From NCBI GenBank assembly GCA_973895155.1, contig OZ316896.1, forward strand, positions 17,670,001 to 17,734,000: a DNA stretch of 64,000 bases, given 5' to 3'. This document shows, piece by piece, positions 47,151 to 59,002 of the stretch; positions within the stretch are counted from its first letter, which is position 1; each line of letters starts with the position of its first letter. This DNA is from Marsupella aquatica (Eukaryota; Marchantiophyta). A model generated the notes under the pieces. It was not told the origin of the DNA. It was given only the letters and a program-made list of their open reading frames with translations, and searched no databases. The position numbers were made by a program, and so were the translations under genes.

Positions 47151-47690
47151 TAGGGCAAGACTAACAATAGTAGTTGATAATTCATTGCTCATGTCAGCTC
47201 TTGCTGACAGTAGAGGGTTGTCCTTCAATAACTAGTTCTGAATAATTTAAGAGAGGAAGCAAAAATTCGCGTGTTAGCATTTTAATTGCTTCCTTGTGAT
47301 GTTCATGACAAGCAAAATGGGAAATTTCTCCTTTACCAGAATGTTCGGGGGCTCTGAACTACGGCCAGATTCAACATGAACGTGGGGTATATGAGTGGCC
47401 TAGAGGACCCTAGATACAGTTCCGTTTCTTTCTGAAGAACCATCTCCAGAATGGACTTTGAATGGGGCAGAGCTAAAAGGGAAGCTTTCGGGAGGGTCGT
47501 GTCGACGAGATGTGCTGTGCATTTTTGCCTTGAAGAGGAAATTCTCTTCATCATTCCTTGTTTCAGCCATACTCGGGAGTCTTCATTGAATGATATGGTT
47601 CGAAAGTGCCGTTCCCGAAGGGCCTGCAGAGTACTTGATAAACTGCCGTGTGATGACGACGTTTATTAGTGAGTTTTACAGGCCAAACTC
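47151..47690 (+). repeat. Unit U4, block Q, ending at the inversion point
   Basis: Same as U1 19767-20280, with the small open stretch ending at 47669 and CAGGCCAAACT at about 47685. Immediately after, the sequence switches to the complement of PPCDC intron sequence (ACCAGTTTGAATGGCAACC). Confidence 0.85.
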
Positions 47691-48186
47691 TTACCAGTTT
47701 GAATGGCAACCGGGAATGTAGTTGAATTCACACAATTTTCATCCCGTTGTCTGTCCAGAAATATCTCGGTCCAACAGTACCCACCAGTTTGAATGGCAAC
47801 CGAGTCTATATTTGAATTCATCCCAATTTCATCCCATTGTCTGTCGAAACCGTGATAAAAAGACGTGTACAAATGAATTTTGTTAGATCTAACCTGAAAG
47901 GAATTGAGGAAATACGATTTTAAAGGAGGTAGCTTCACCTTTGCTAACGTATTAGCTGAGGGAGGGGCAATAACTAAGGCATCCGCCCATCGCCACAGCG
48001 CAATGTGGAGAACCTCGTCGCCAATCTCACTCCAGCTGGACCACTCTTCGTCATCTGTATATAGGATAACAGAGGTCGGAAGAGAGACTCTGTCAATGAA
48101 CTGCAAAGCGGACTTTGTAACAATCGCCTTCACGTCTGCCCACTCGCACAGACTCTGAACGAGAATTCCAAACTTCGTAGCAGCTA
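47691..48186 (-). pseudogene. PPCDC exon 1 and intron fragment in inverted unit U5
   Basis: On the minus strand, homology starts at 48186 with the same junction (TTTCTATTTTTAG, then CTGCTACGAAG). It continues through TKSALQFIDR, LHIALWRWADALVIAP and SANTLAK to the donor, then into the intron up to 47691, where the inversion cuts it. His is retained but the motif is HIAL. Exon 2 is absent. Not functional. Confidence 0.9.
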
Positions 48187-50435
48187 AAAATAGAAAAATA
48201 AGACAATCGGAGACATATTGATAGAAATGCTATCTCAGAGAGGCTCACAGTGTACATCAACTAAAAGTCCACGAGAATAAACATGGCCAATGGAGGGACA
48301 CGTTATGAAAATATTCCGAGTAATAATATACGACCGAGGGTGAGCAGCAAATACGAGGCACTACCAAATTCCTGATCCAAACTGTGTGGCGAATGAGCTA
48401 ACCTGCTGCTTTCTGATCTGATTTTAAAGAGCGCTATCCGCATTTCCGATGGTCATCAGCAACGAAATAGAGAAGCAATTGGATGTGATCACGCGTGGAC
48501 GTGTATGGCAAATTTCCTCTCTGTTGTGGGTAAACCGGCTTGCAATTGCAGCTCCAAATGGGAGAACTGGAGCACGAGTCGGATCGAAAATCGGTCGAGA
48601 ATCCGCCACTGCCGCGAGCAAATCACGGCGAAGCCCTGCACCCGACAATCTTCATGCATTTTGGCTTCAAAATTGGATTTGCATATATAGGGGGAGCGGC
48701 GCAAATTTGCGGAGATAGTCTGCTTGCTTGTAGCTCACTCGCACCGATTCGTCTAAACATGGCAGAGCTATCAAATGAATTAATTTTCAATATATAATAC
48801 ATCAGAGATGTGACTGTATGGTTGTTTGCAATTGACCATGGAGGGTTCTACCTAAATGTTTGTCTATTCCTTTTTACTGATTGGCATCACGATTTCGTAC
48901 CAGGGATGAAACCTTTCTCGTGAAGTTCAAATACAAGAACACAATAGGTAGACAACTCCTGAAGGAGCACTGAGTTGCGTCGAGAAATCAATCCTCAGAT
49001 ACCACCTCAACTTTAAGTCGAGCAACTAAAGGAATCACTTGCGAGTTGGAATCAGTACTACCTACTGTAATATGCATAAACTCAAGACGCTTACGAGTTT
49101 GCTCTAAAAGCTGATTTGGTAACAGGTTGGCATCTGTACATGTCTCTCGGATGGGGCTGGTTTTGCGTTTGCAGTACGTGTGCTTTATCCCTCGAAGAAA
49201 TCAAAGTTTTTTTTTGTTTAATTTTTGTTCGACCTTGAGATTCAAATTATGACATTCATCTCGTAGCTGGAGTACAGACAGACAGAATCAAATTCAATTC
49301 AAGTATCGAAGGATTCATTTGAGAGTTGACAATCCCTAGTCCCCAATCCAGGCATGAACGGAAAACTATTAGGAATTCGCTTTGTGGGGACAAAACAGTA
49401 GGGTCAGTAGTCCAGTGAGAAAGGCAAAAGGCTGGGCCCGAGTACTAGGCCGCCTCAACGGGTTCCGCTCCGTCTAGCTCGTAAACCACCCTAAACTTTG
49501 TTCTGATTCGAATCACTTTTGGGTCTTAGAACTTTTAACATTCTCCATTGCCTCAGGTCAATTCGCTATACTCGAGAAACACATCCATATTTTTGTGAAG
49601 TACTCTAGTTACCTGTTGACTAGCATTTTACTTCTCTGGAAAGTGTTCAGTGAACTTGAAGTGCAAACTGCGCAGCATTCACAAGTGCAGTGATGCTCGA
49701 GCCTGCTTGAAAAGATCTTGAGTAGCCATGCATCATCACCCCTTGGAGTTCGGTTTTGGTCTTGCATGAACAATCAACTTCATTAACACAAAGACAATAG
49801 TAATTACAAAGGTACAATTGAGTCTTGACTGTAAACCTTCACGGCATCTGAACCAAGCAACGTCCGCAATCGAGCCTCGATCAACGCCTTAATTAATTTA
49901 GTCAGTTAATTAATTCGGTGAAAATGTTGAGGGGCTCTGCGCAGATCAGTGAACTGTGTATTTTGGTCGGTTGAGTCCGAAGTGAAAACTATATCAGGAG
50001 GTTCATTGGCGGAGGTACACGCGGATTCTCAGTAAGTTTCTTAGTTTCTGACAATAACATGGGCTTCACAGTCCACTGTGTCCATCCTTCCTCTCAGCTC
50101 AGTGCAATTTATATGTATCTTCTCCTGTGACCACCACCTTCGATAGAGACCTTCCGTATCATGAGAAGAAGGATTGCCAATTTGCCAAACCTTGTGAAAT
50201 GGGACCCCGAATGTGATGTTTGCTTTGTAGATCTCAAACGATTCATACAACGTTGAATTAAATTGAAGTACGAATTGCACGAAATCCACTACTATTTATT
50301 GGTGAGCATTTCCCTCAAGAACTATTCTCGACAGAGAATGGATTTCGGGCAGCTGTATTGCGCTATTTCGCGTTGCACTCTGGTACTCAACTCAAACTAG
50401 CACAGACTAGCCATAGAGTTCGCTTGCATTGGAGC
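48187..50435 (-). repeat. Spacers S2 and S1 of inverted unit U5
   Basis: Complement of the S1-S2 arrangement seen at 61436-64000 in U6, which is its closest relative. S2 lies at 49500-48187 and S1 at 50435-49500. No gene recognised. Confidence 0.8.
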
Positions 50436-51278
50436 TCAAGACCGGTAAAACTGTCCTCTCGTATCAGGATCCAAATCCAGCAGCTCGAGCGAAGACGCCA
50501 CCGTCTCCTTATGAAAAGTCTGCAACGCGTAATGCGCCACCATATCACTTCCTATAGAGACACAACTAACGTCAGTAGTGACATGTGGATATCCTCGATC
50601 CGTTCCAAAGCCAGCCGGCGCTCAACATCGACCCGTCGAGAAACAAAACAATGACACACAAAAAGCGAAAAAGACTCAGACAATCAATTCACAAAATTAA
50701 CTCACCCGCAGTCGCCCCTCCACTCGTCCAGAACCTCCCATCCCCATCCTCATGAACTACCCACCTCTGATCTACCCACTCCACCTTGGGATACAAGTCC
50801 CTCGCCAGTGGCAAAAACATCCGATTCGTCGTCGCGCGCTTCCCATCCAGCGCCCCGGAACTCGCAAGCCACATGCTCCCAACGCACGTCGTGAGGACCG
50901 TCTTCACCCTCTTGCCTGCCTCCCCCTTCCCATCGACACCAAACGCCTCTTTCAGGAACCTGTCGGCAGCCTCCGGGCGATGCGATGGCAGCGGGCCGCC
51001 AATGAACAGGATGTCGAGGTCGCGAGGGCAGGAGTCGTACGTCACGGTGGGAACAATGTGCATCGACGGGGTCATGAAGGTGGGGGAGAGAGAAGACGAA
51101 ATGTAGTGGAAGACCATGGCAACGGCGTTGGCCTTTTGAAGTTCGAGAGGCTAGGCGGTGCTATGGGTTCGATTGCTTCGGCGTATTCGGTGGAGATGTT
51201 GCCGATGATGTCGATGCAGGTAATGTCGCTCACCTGGACAGCTTCCATCATGACGCCGATTTGCAGCGGGGGTGCCAT
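50436..51278 (-). pseudogene. DJ-1/PfpI-family protein, copy 4 (U5, minus strand), frameshifted
   Basis: ATG at 51278-51276. Exon 1 is 51278-50706 and exon 2 is 50551-50436. It is nearly identical to copy 5 (EYAEAIEPIAPPSLSN in both), but two extra A-T pairs near 51133-51139 (CTTCAAAAGGCC against CATCAAGGCC) shift the frame at residue about 48. The rest, including TTCVGS and LASSGALDGKRATTN and all of exon 2, would be readable after a frame change. A downstream ATG at 51117 (MVFHYISS) could give an N-terminally truncated product lacking Asp23. Upstream, a TATA box lies at about 51399-51392 on the minus strand. Confidence 0.88.
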
Positions 51279-53465
51279 GATTGTGAGTGCAGGATTTTCA
51301 GAGAAGTGGCAAGCTTTGATCTGCTCGTGTAAAGAGTAGACTAGAAAAGGGATATTAAAGGACAATGAGGTGCCCAGATGGAGATGGCTGGATTTATAGA
51401 TAGGGCTGGTTCTTGAAGCTTGTGCGTAGAACAAGTGTACCCCAAGCCTTCCTGAGGGCCACGTTCTGTTGCTCATCTCTGTCAATTCTTGGACTTGCTT
51501 CCTGCTGGAGAAGGTTCGTTGGAAGGGAACCCTCTGGAGGTCAGAATTTGTGACAGCATTGCTAACATTTGGGGACGTCTCATATTACTGTACAGTATAT
51601 CAATCTTGATATCAATCATGCAGACTGAATGGAGAAATTTAGTGTCACGATTAGGCGGGCGATTAGGCAAGGTGTGTAAAAGCATGCTGTGAATATTGGT
51701 AGGTTCGGTGATCCAGAGAGTCCATCCAAAATAAAGATCTAGCTCCTGGGATTGCAATTCTTTCATTTTTTAGAGGGAGATTACTATCTATGATCCAAAT
51801 GCATCTCATTAAAAATCAGATTCTCCCAAAGTAAGTAGAGTCGAGTAGATCCATCGGTTTTTCACTGGCCAAAGAGAAACCAAAGTTCCCGACAGCTACT
51901 GTAGATTTTTACTCAAGCCCACATTCGCAGCTAGTACTATACATCAAGGGAATAAAAAACTCACCTCTTCCTGTCGAAGATTTTGTATGATGTGGACAGA
52001 CAGGAATGTTTACTAATGAGGAGAGTATGGCTGGCTGGCAAGTCACAGGAGCGTTTCTTAATGCCTTTTAATTTTGGCTGACTTTTTCATTTCTAAGACT
52101 TCATAGCACTGGTGAGTTCGCTAACCAAACGAGGAGTCCCTAAATTGGATTTTAGTAGAGAAAGACACAAAAGCTAAGATATTAAAACCTAGGGACTAAG
52201 ATTGCTAGTGAAAGGGTGTATATTAGGGATTTTTCCTATTACAAGAAAAGAAATATGTTACTCTGAGGATTTTTTTTTCCTCGCAACAAGGATTTTTTTT
52301 TCTGTTTGCTCGGACGCTGGAACTACCCGTCTTGTCCTGTGACTTGAGATCTAGATACAACGAGCCAGAATACCCAAGCTCTGCTCACGAAGTGCAGAAC
52401 ATAGAACAAGAAAGGAAAAGAAAAAGTGAAACCCATGAAGAAAAATGCAGTCGTGTTCCCCAACGGGTTACACCCCCTGCTACAATACTCTTTGCCATTA
52501 GTGGGAGAGGTACTGCAATGGTTCATCGAACGTCACCAAGACGTGATAGTAATTAGCGGTATTTGCAAAACCGGCAGTAGTACTTCAAGATTGAGTAATT
52601 AATCTATGCCAAATCAACTCTTGCCAGTCTCTTTTACCATGAAAATTCCACAGAATAAGTCGACTACCAGAAGCTTTGTACCATTTGAAACCAATAGAGG
52701 GGGACAAAGCCCGAGAGGCAAGCATGATTGTGCTTCTTCAATCTCCATTCTCTTGTTTGGCTAGAATTATCAAGCATCGTTTGTAGCTTACTCCAGTAGA
52801 AGCATCACCCCATTCACTTCATCACCTCACTGTTCTCGATGCACTACCATTATGCCTCTCCTGCTGTTTGCTTCTCTCCGAAGCCTTCTGGGGCCCACCA
52901 TTTTGACCTTGGATCCAATTGTGGGGTTTCCTTCTTGTCAAAGGCTTCTGGGGCCCCACCTATTTGACCCTCGATGTACTGTGCTTACTTGTGGTTTCCT
53001 TCATTGAGAAGGCTTCTGGGGCCCACCTGTATGATACTTCATGAGAAATCAAATGCTGTTGAGCCCGATAACTAGGACTGTATCTCAAGCAATGTACAGT
53101 TGGTTCACCTCAAAACATGTTCATACAGCCTTTTTAAATTGGCTAAAATTTGCATAATTTATCCCAAGGGAATGTTTTAAATTTGGCCGTATCCTGAGAA
53201 AATATTAACCCAGTATACACCAAGGGGTTTGCTGTGAAACCCCCATGGACATCCAAAATTGGGAGGGACTACCTGAGGACATAATGCCCAGATAGCATAC
53301 TTTATAGTTCTGATAGAAATGTAACCTTAAACCCGGTTCCTGACCATTTGCAGCCGGTTTCCATTAGTTTGCATGATGGCTTCTCCCAAGGGGCCTCACT
53401 CGGAGGTGTGGCCGCTGATGGCATGTCCCACTTTCATTGTACTGTGCTCTCCGAAAAGCCGATGT
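51279..53465 (-). repeat. DJ-1 upstream block and block Y of inverted unit U5
   Basis: 51279-51980 is the DJ-1 upstream block; 52590-53050 is block Y. 53065-53465 is the complement of U2 31640-32180, without the MITE. 52250-52560 has a T-rich stretch and no match in U2, so it is a small insertion. No intact gene. Confidence 0.7.
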
Positions 53466-54590
53466 CGTCGAGAATTAAAATTTATGAGAGGAGTGGTGGC
53501 CTATGCTGAAGTTTGGGGAAAATTTGCCTTGTAATCAACTTGGAATGTCTGAATTCTTACTCAGGTTGAAGTGAAAAAGAACAAAACTAAGTTTAAGCTT
53601 AAATGAAAGAGACAGGAGAAGAATAAAGAAGCTGGCCTAAGTTAAGAAGGTTTTACGAGAATTTACCTGGTGACAACACGTGGCAGCTTGTGGTTCAAAC
53701 TGCATAACGACAGTTGAGCCGCGCACATTTGTAAGTGTTGTTGAGAAATTTTTGTAGTGAAGAGCTCGGGGCTTGTGAGCGAAAGCGTGTCGGTCATTTT
53801 TGTTGATTGTTGTGTGGTGGTTGTCGTTGCGGATGTTGAGTATGGTGAGGAGGGGAAGAAAATTTGAGAGGGGAGATTTGACGAAGTAAGCTATGGGGAA
53901 TGTTGCGCGCGGTGTAGGGAACGTGGATGGTATTTGTGGGGAAGAACTGTTCAAGTAGATCGAGGAGTGCAAATTGAGTCGTTCGGAAGATTGCTGTTTG
54001 TGTGTGTGTGTGGTAGATCCGAGGGAAGGAGGTGTGCTTGGAGGCAGAGAGACGTCGTGCCTTGGGCCCTCACTCCGTGTAAAAGAAGTGGACCCCCTTG
54101 CGATTGGGCCCTCTTCTTGTTTACCCCTTTTTATTTTCATTTTACTAGTATAAAAGTTCCCTTATTATTGGTAATAATTATAATTATTAGTTCAAAATGA
54201 ATAAAAACTATTGTTCGAGCATTCGCACGTCCTCCTCATATTAGTTAAGACAAAGGGTCCGGGACGTCGTGTGCTGAGGAGAAGAAACTTAAGTAGAGAT
54301 ATCGGGCAGCGGAGGTCGAGGATAATATGATCATTTACGGTTGAAATGCATGGTGAAAAGAGTAGAGCGTTGTCTTGTGAGAAGTAGAAGTGATGGAGGA
54401 GCTTTGGGGGGAAAACGAAAGTTAAAAAGCAGAGGGCTATGGTGGATAAGGAGATCAGGGAAGTGATTGAGAATAAAGAGGGCGAGTGCTTGGCAGGAGG
54501 AAAAATGAGTGATAATGAATGGCAGTAAGGAGGCAAAGATCGTGCAATGGAGGTCGTAAGTATTAGAAAAGGTTTAATTGGTAGGCCACC
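53466..54590. other. Inserted sequence in U5, no recognised gene
   Basis: Not found in the other units. The minus strand is open at 54140-53637 and 54629-54192, but the translations are Ser/Pro/Thr/His-rich and match no family I recognise. A short GT tract is at about 54000-54012. It may be flanking DNA carried with the retroelement to its right. Confidence 0.35.
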
Positions 54591-56165
54591 ATCCAAAGTG
54601 GTAGGCCACCGTCCAAAGTTGTAGGCCACCGTCCAAAGTTAGTGACTTCAATTAGACCATGAGGTGAGCTATGTTATAGGCACATGTGAGGGAATATGTG
54701 GCATGAGTGAATACACAATATTCTTGTTTGACTTGACCAGGCATCCAAGGGGATGCCTCTCCATGTATAAAACCCCTCACTACTCAATGACAATCACACC
54801 GCATTTCCACATTCTTGGGCTCATGGATTTCCAACATGGTATCAAAGCCTTGTTGTGTTACTTTTGAATTGTGGGACTTCATATTTCTTATAAGGAGAGG
54901 AGAGTTGGTCTAGAGAGAGGATTCCTCCTCTAGAACTTCTTGAATCAAATTTGAAGAAACAAGAATTGGACTCAATTCCCTACTGATTGATGAGAAAGTT
55001 TTTTTGAGCACCTACGTTGGGCTGCAAGACAGTTTTTTTTTTTTTTTGGGGGGGGGGGGGCAGTTGAGGCCAAATCTAAGCACAATTAATTAGAGGGCAT
55101 TTCAGAAGGAGCAGAGTTTGTCAAATTCACCTTTTGGGAGAGAGGACGCTTGATCTCAAATTTGGTTTTTGGCATTTTGAGAATGTGACAAGGCAGATGC
55201 AACGGAGAGCTTTCCAAGTAGGCCATCTGCGGTGAGCAACAATAGAAGTGTTCTATTGTGAATGCATTGCTTTTTGTAGTGGTCAGGAAGATTTCTTGCA
55301 GTGGGCAAGAAGATTATTGGATAGTGATCCAGTCAAAGGCGTTGGTCCTTTTCTAGTGAGCAACGGCTCAACATGACGTCAAACATGAAGATCCCAAAGT
55401 TTGATGACACATATTTCCAAGTGTGGAAAAGAAAATTGACTTTGAGTTTCAAAGATGAGAAGCTGATGGGAATTGTTGATGGTACTAGCCAAAATATGAA
55501 TTAGAAGAGTGGGATCACAAAGACAACAAGGCACTTCAAATTCTGACACAAGACATGGAGAATTCACAAACATATCATATAAGTAGTGCTAAGACTACTT
55601 GCGGAAGCATGGTCAACACTTCTCAACATGTTTGAAGCAAGTGATGCCATAACCAAGATAAATCTTCCTGACAAGTTGGCCACTCTCAAGATGAAGGAAG
55701 GAGAAAGCGTCATAAAACATGTACATGCTTTAAGAGGGCTTTTGGAGAAACTTAATGCAGCGGGAGCACCAGTGTCAGATGAGGATGCACGATTGGCACT
55801 CATGAGGAGCATGCCTCAAAGTTGGAGGGGGGAAATTATTCCTCTAAGGAGATATACAACTCTTACTCTTTTGTCCTTGATTGCATATCTATTGCAAGAG
55901 GAAACGATGCAAAAAACAAAGGAGATGGTAGGGTTGACAACAACACTTTACATTGACTCAAGGCTAGGGAAATCCACCATCTCACAAGGTAATAATTTTG
56001 GAAAGGCAAGCACCTCCCCAAAACCCCCGCAAAAACCATGGAAGGAAAAAGCTTCCAAGATGAAATGTCATTTTTGTAAACGAAAAGGACATTTTATTCA
56101 CGACTGTAGAGCAAGGACAACAAAGGAGGGAAATGATGCAAAGAAGGTTCAAGCGAACTCAGTCA
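54591..56165 (+). mobile_element. Copia-type retrotransposon remnant: LTR end, primer-binding site and gag
   Basis: An LTR-like segment with TATA box ATGTATAAAACC near 54760 ends in CCAACA at 54836. The next bases, TGGTATCAAAGCC (54837 on), match the usual Copia primer-binding site for initiator tRNA-Met with one change. Three 20-bp units, GTAGGCCACCGTCCAAAG, lie at 54584-54640. A gag-like reading frame follows from about 55372. The element stops at about 56165, where U5 block X resumes, so pol and the 3' LTR are missing. Confidence 0.8.
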
Positions 56166-56170
56166 TATGA
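55372..56170 (+). pseudogene. Copia gag polyprotein, frameshifted and truncated
   Basis: Starts MTSNMKIPKFDDTYF near 55372 (the FxGxNFxxWK-type opening of Copia gag), with a frame break near 55500 and another near 55595. Then an uninterrupted stretch to 56168 carries the UBN2/retrotrans_gag helical region (INLPDKLATLKMKEGESV, LMRSMPQSWRGEI) and a CCHC zinc knuckle CHFCKRKGHFIHDC at about 56070. Gag forms the particle and binds RNA; this copy cannot make a full protein, and the reading frame ends right at the element's truncation. Confidence 0.85.
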
Positions 56171-56610
56171 CAAGTTGCTACTCATGCACAAACTTCCCAA
56201 AAGTGGTAACTAAGTCACTGCTCATACGCAAATCACTTAGGGCATACTTCACAAAATGGAAAGTTCAGTAGACAATTTGTTTATAACCTTGGACCATTTT
56301 TGTGCTCATATGCAATTATGAAACAATTGATCTCAGAAAATTCTCCAACTTTGTGAGCTAATACATTGGACATCAACTTCGCCAAGCTTAGATAATTTGA
56401 GTTTAAACAAAGATCCAAAAATTGTCCAAATAAATAAATGCATGACTTCCAAAATCCAACGTAATGTTTACAATTGGCCAGGGCACCTGAAAAATTACTC
56501 GGGGCATCATTTGCAAATTGAACCATCAATCTGAAAGCAGCTGGTACATGCCTATTTTGGGTGACTGTAAAGTGAGGCACTGTGTTAAAGAGTTCATGGG
56601 GATGGGCAAA
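56166..56610 (-). repeat. Block X fragment of inverted unit U5
   Basis: Complement of U2 31090-31455: CAAGTTGCTACTCATG, GTGGTAACTAAGTCACT and CACTTAGGGC match in order. It is interrupted at 56611 by the next insertion. Confidence 0.85.
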
Positions 56611-59002
56611 TTATTCTGTGGACCCCTTGTTGATCCAAGGAATGGGTGTCCAGACGATCAAGCTCTATAACCATTTCATTACCTTGGTTGAAAGTTTTAG
56701 GGGAACGACATGTGCACTTTTATCCGGCTCAATTTGCAAAACGGGACCGAATCTATCCAATTGGGGCCATACTATGTTCCTATGGCCATCTCGTAAATTG
56801 TGAATTTGGGGAGGACTTATTTATTGTACATCTAAATAAATATAACTTGTTCCTGTTAAAAATTTCAATCTGCCTTCAAAATGAAACTTTCAAGAGCCTT
56901 GGCGAGCACAAGTTTTGGTAATTTCTTCTTGTCTTGTAGATTTCAAGTGTGCTTGAGTTTGTTGCATGGTTTGGCAGAAACAGTGAGCTGCATGACTCTT
57001 TTGATTGTCATAGACAGACCTAAAATACTCTGGTCATAGATGTACCTTTTGGTTCCAATAGAGCTTTGTCACTTGTAACTTTCCATTTCTCTAATATATA
57101 TGTGAGAAGTCAACAACCTGAGTTTAGTCAATGCCTCGCCTTGATCTGTTGACAGTGACTCAACTCCGGTAGCTATGCTTTGACTGTCCAGTTCGAATCC
57201 CTTGTCCACGGTTACTGCTATGTGAAATGAATCAGGTCAAAGGTAGAGTCTAGCTCGAGAAGTTAACTCCGATGAAATTGCAGATGAACTACGTTAATTA
57301 AACTATGCACCTTCTGGAAATTCAAGATCACCCAAGGCAGATAGGCTGATGCCATAATTTTTGCAGACAACCTCAGTCTAATGATTGCCTCTGTCCCGGA
57401 TATTGGAAGTGAAAGTAAAGTGCTATTGGATACAGATCGATGGGAATGGTTGTAGAGTAGTGTCTATAGTAGGTAGTGAAAATGCGTGCTTTGCAGTGGA
57501 CAAGGTAGACTGAGGTATGAAATCCATATATGTAAAGGCTGAAGATACCTTTGTATTCAATCATCACATTTCATCTTTCCACTAAACTACTACAATTCGA
57601 TGTCCAACCAAACGTGTCGCAACCTGCTTCCTGCTGAAGATTACTAGTGTTACTATGCTTGAGAGACAGTTGACTCATCTTGAAGCTTTCCACTGAATAA
57701 TTTGAGAGCCGACAAGAGAAAAAGTTTCCGGATTAACAACACATTTGCAACTTTTTTTGTGTAACATTACAATGTCGGGTCAAAATGGTACACCATACAC
57801 ATATAAGCAAAGTCTATCTACCCACGAATCCTCTGCCTTATTCTCTCACAAGTAAAAAACTAAGAGCTTATGTCCTTGCAATTGGAACCCAGTAAAGTAT
57901 TGAGTTTCTTTCAACCCTTAGTGATAACTAAGAGCTGAGATTTTCATTCAGGGGAATCAATCTACCCTGAAACCCTCACCAATTCCTCTCTCCAATCTTC
58001 ATCTTCAAGCTGTTAAATTTTGTGCCCTCCTCTTAAGTTATCTATAGTAAGTTTTAAAGCTTAGCTACAATCCCTGATATGATCAAGTTCTTTTTCATCT
58101 TCAATGGACAGGCACATCCAATTTAAATGTAGAGAGATATTTCTGAGTGGTACTATGTACAGATTGGTGACTTTATCTCCAAAATTTCTGTGCCTCAGGT
58201 GTCCAACAAGCATGACAACAACATTTGAGGTAAATATGTTGAGTGTATGGTGAGGTGTATGGACCTGATAATATTGCCCGTAATATTGACGTATTTGAAG
58301 GTCGCTTCAGCAGAACAAACAACAGCACCCGTCCGGAAAAGAGACTTCAACCTACCTCGTAAGCTTCTCCCTCACATGCATCATATCCTGCAGTTCTGGT
58401 AGCTGCAAATCACGAGCAAGACAGTTTGCTTAGGAGATGCTCAACCTTCTCACATTGCAATCTCAACCTACACCTCAATTCTGGAGAGAGTTGAAGAGAG
58501 TTCAAAACAGAACTTCGAGCTACGAGCAAAGTAGCATTCTACCACGTCACTCGGTAAACCTGTGCATACTATCCGTCTATCGAAAACAATAAACCTGTAC
58601 TGTATGAGTGCAAAAAAAATCAAAATTAAGAGTTGGTTACAGATTTGGCAACCGTTTTCTTTTTTGCCAGAATTGAGAGTTTATTTTATATTTTAAAATT
58701 CAATAAAAAATGAAAACACAATTTATAAATGATTACTTTTAATATGACAAAAATGCAAATGTTAAAAACATGGTTATGTTTAAGAGAAGACCCATCTCAT
58801 TCTTTGTATTTGTGTTATTTTTATTACTGCTTTTACTCTTAGTTTTGGCAACACACTAAATGTTACGCAAAACCGACCCAAACACGACTGGGGGCGGTTT
58901 GTTTTTCTCACAAACACGTCTAGTCCTGTTTGTCTATGTCCACACTGATGTGGCGCACTCCTGTGCCAGAGAATTTGCAAGAAACCCCTCATTGGGGTCT
59001 GT
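56611..59002. mobile_element. 2.4-kb insertion splitting block X of U5, type unknown
   Basis: Block X sequence GGGGATGGGCAAA (to 56610) resumes at AAAGAGAGCCCTCAG (from 59003), so 56611-59002 is an insert relative to U2 and U3. The ends share short inverted strings (CTGTGGACCCC at left, GGGGTCTGTAAAG at right). It is AT-rich, with a very AT-rich part at 58610-58760. No open frame with a recognisable domain. It may be a non-autonomous element or a composite of several. Confidence 0.6.

Noticed and set aside
53637-54629. Two minus-strand open frames of 167 and 145 codons in the U5 insert
   Set aside because: Low-complexity Ser/Pro/Thr/His composition, no family resemblance and no duplicate elsewhere. 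Kept as unannotated insert.
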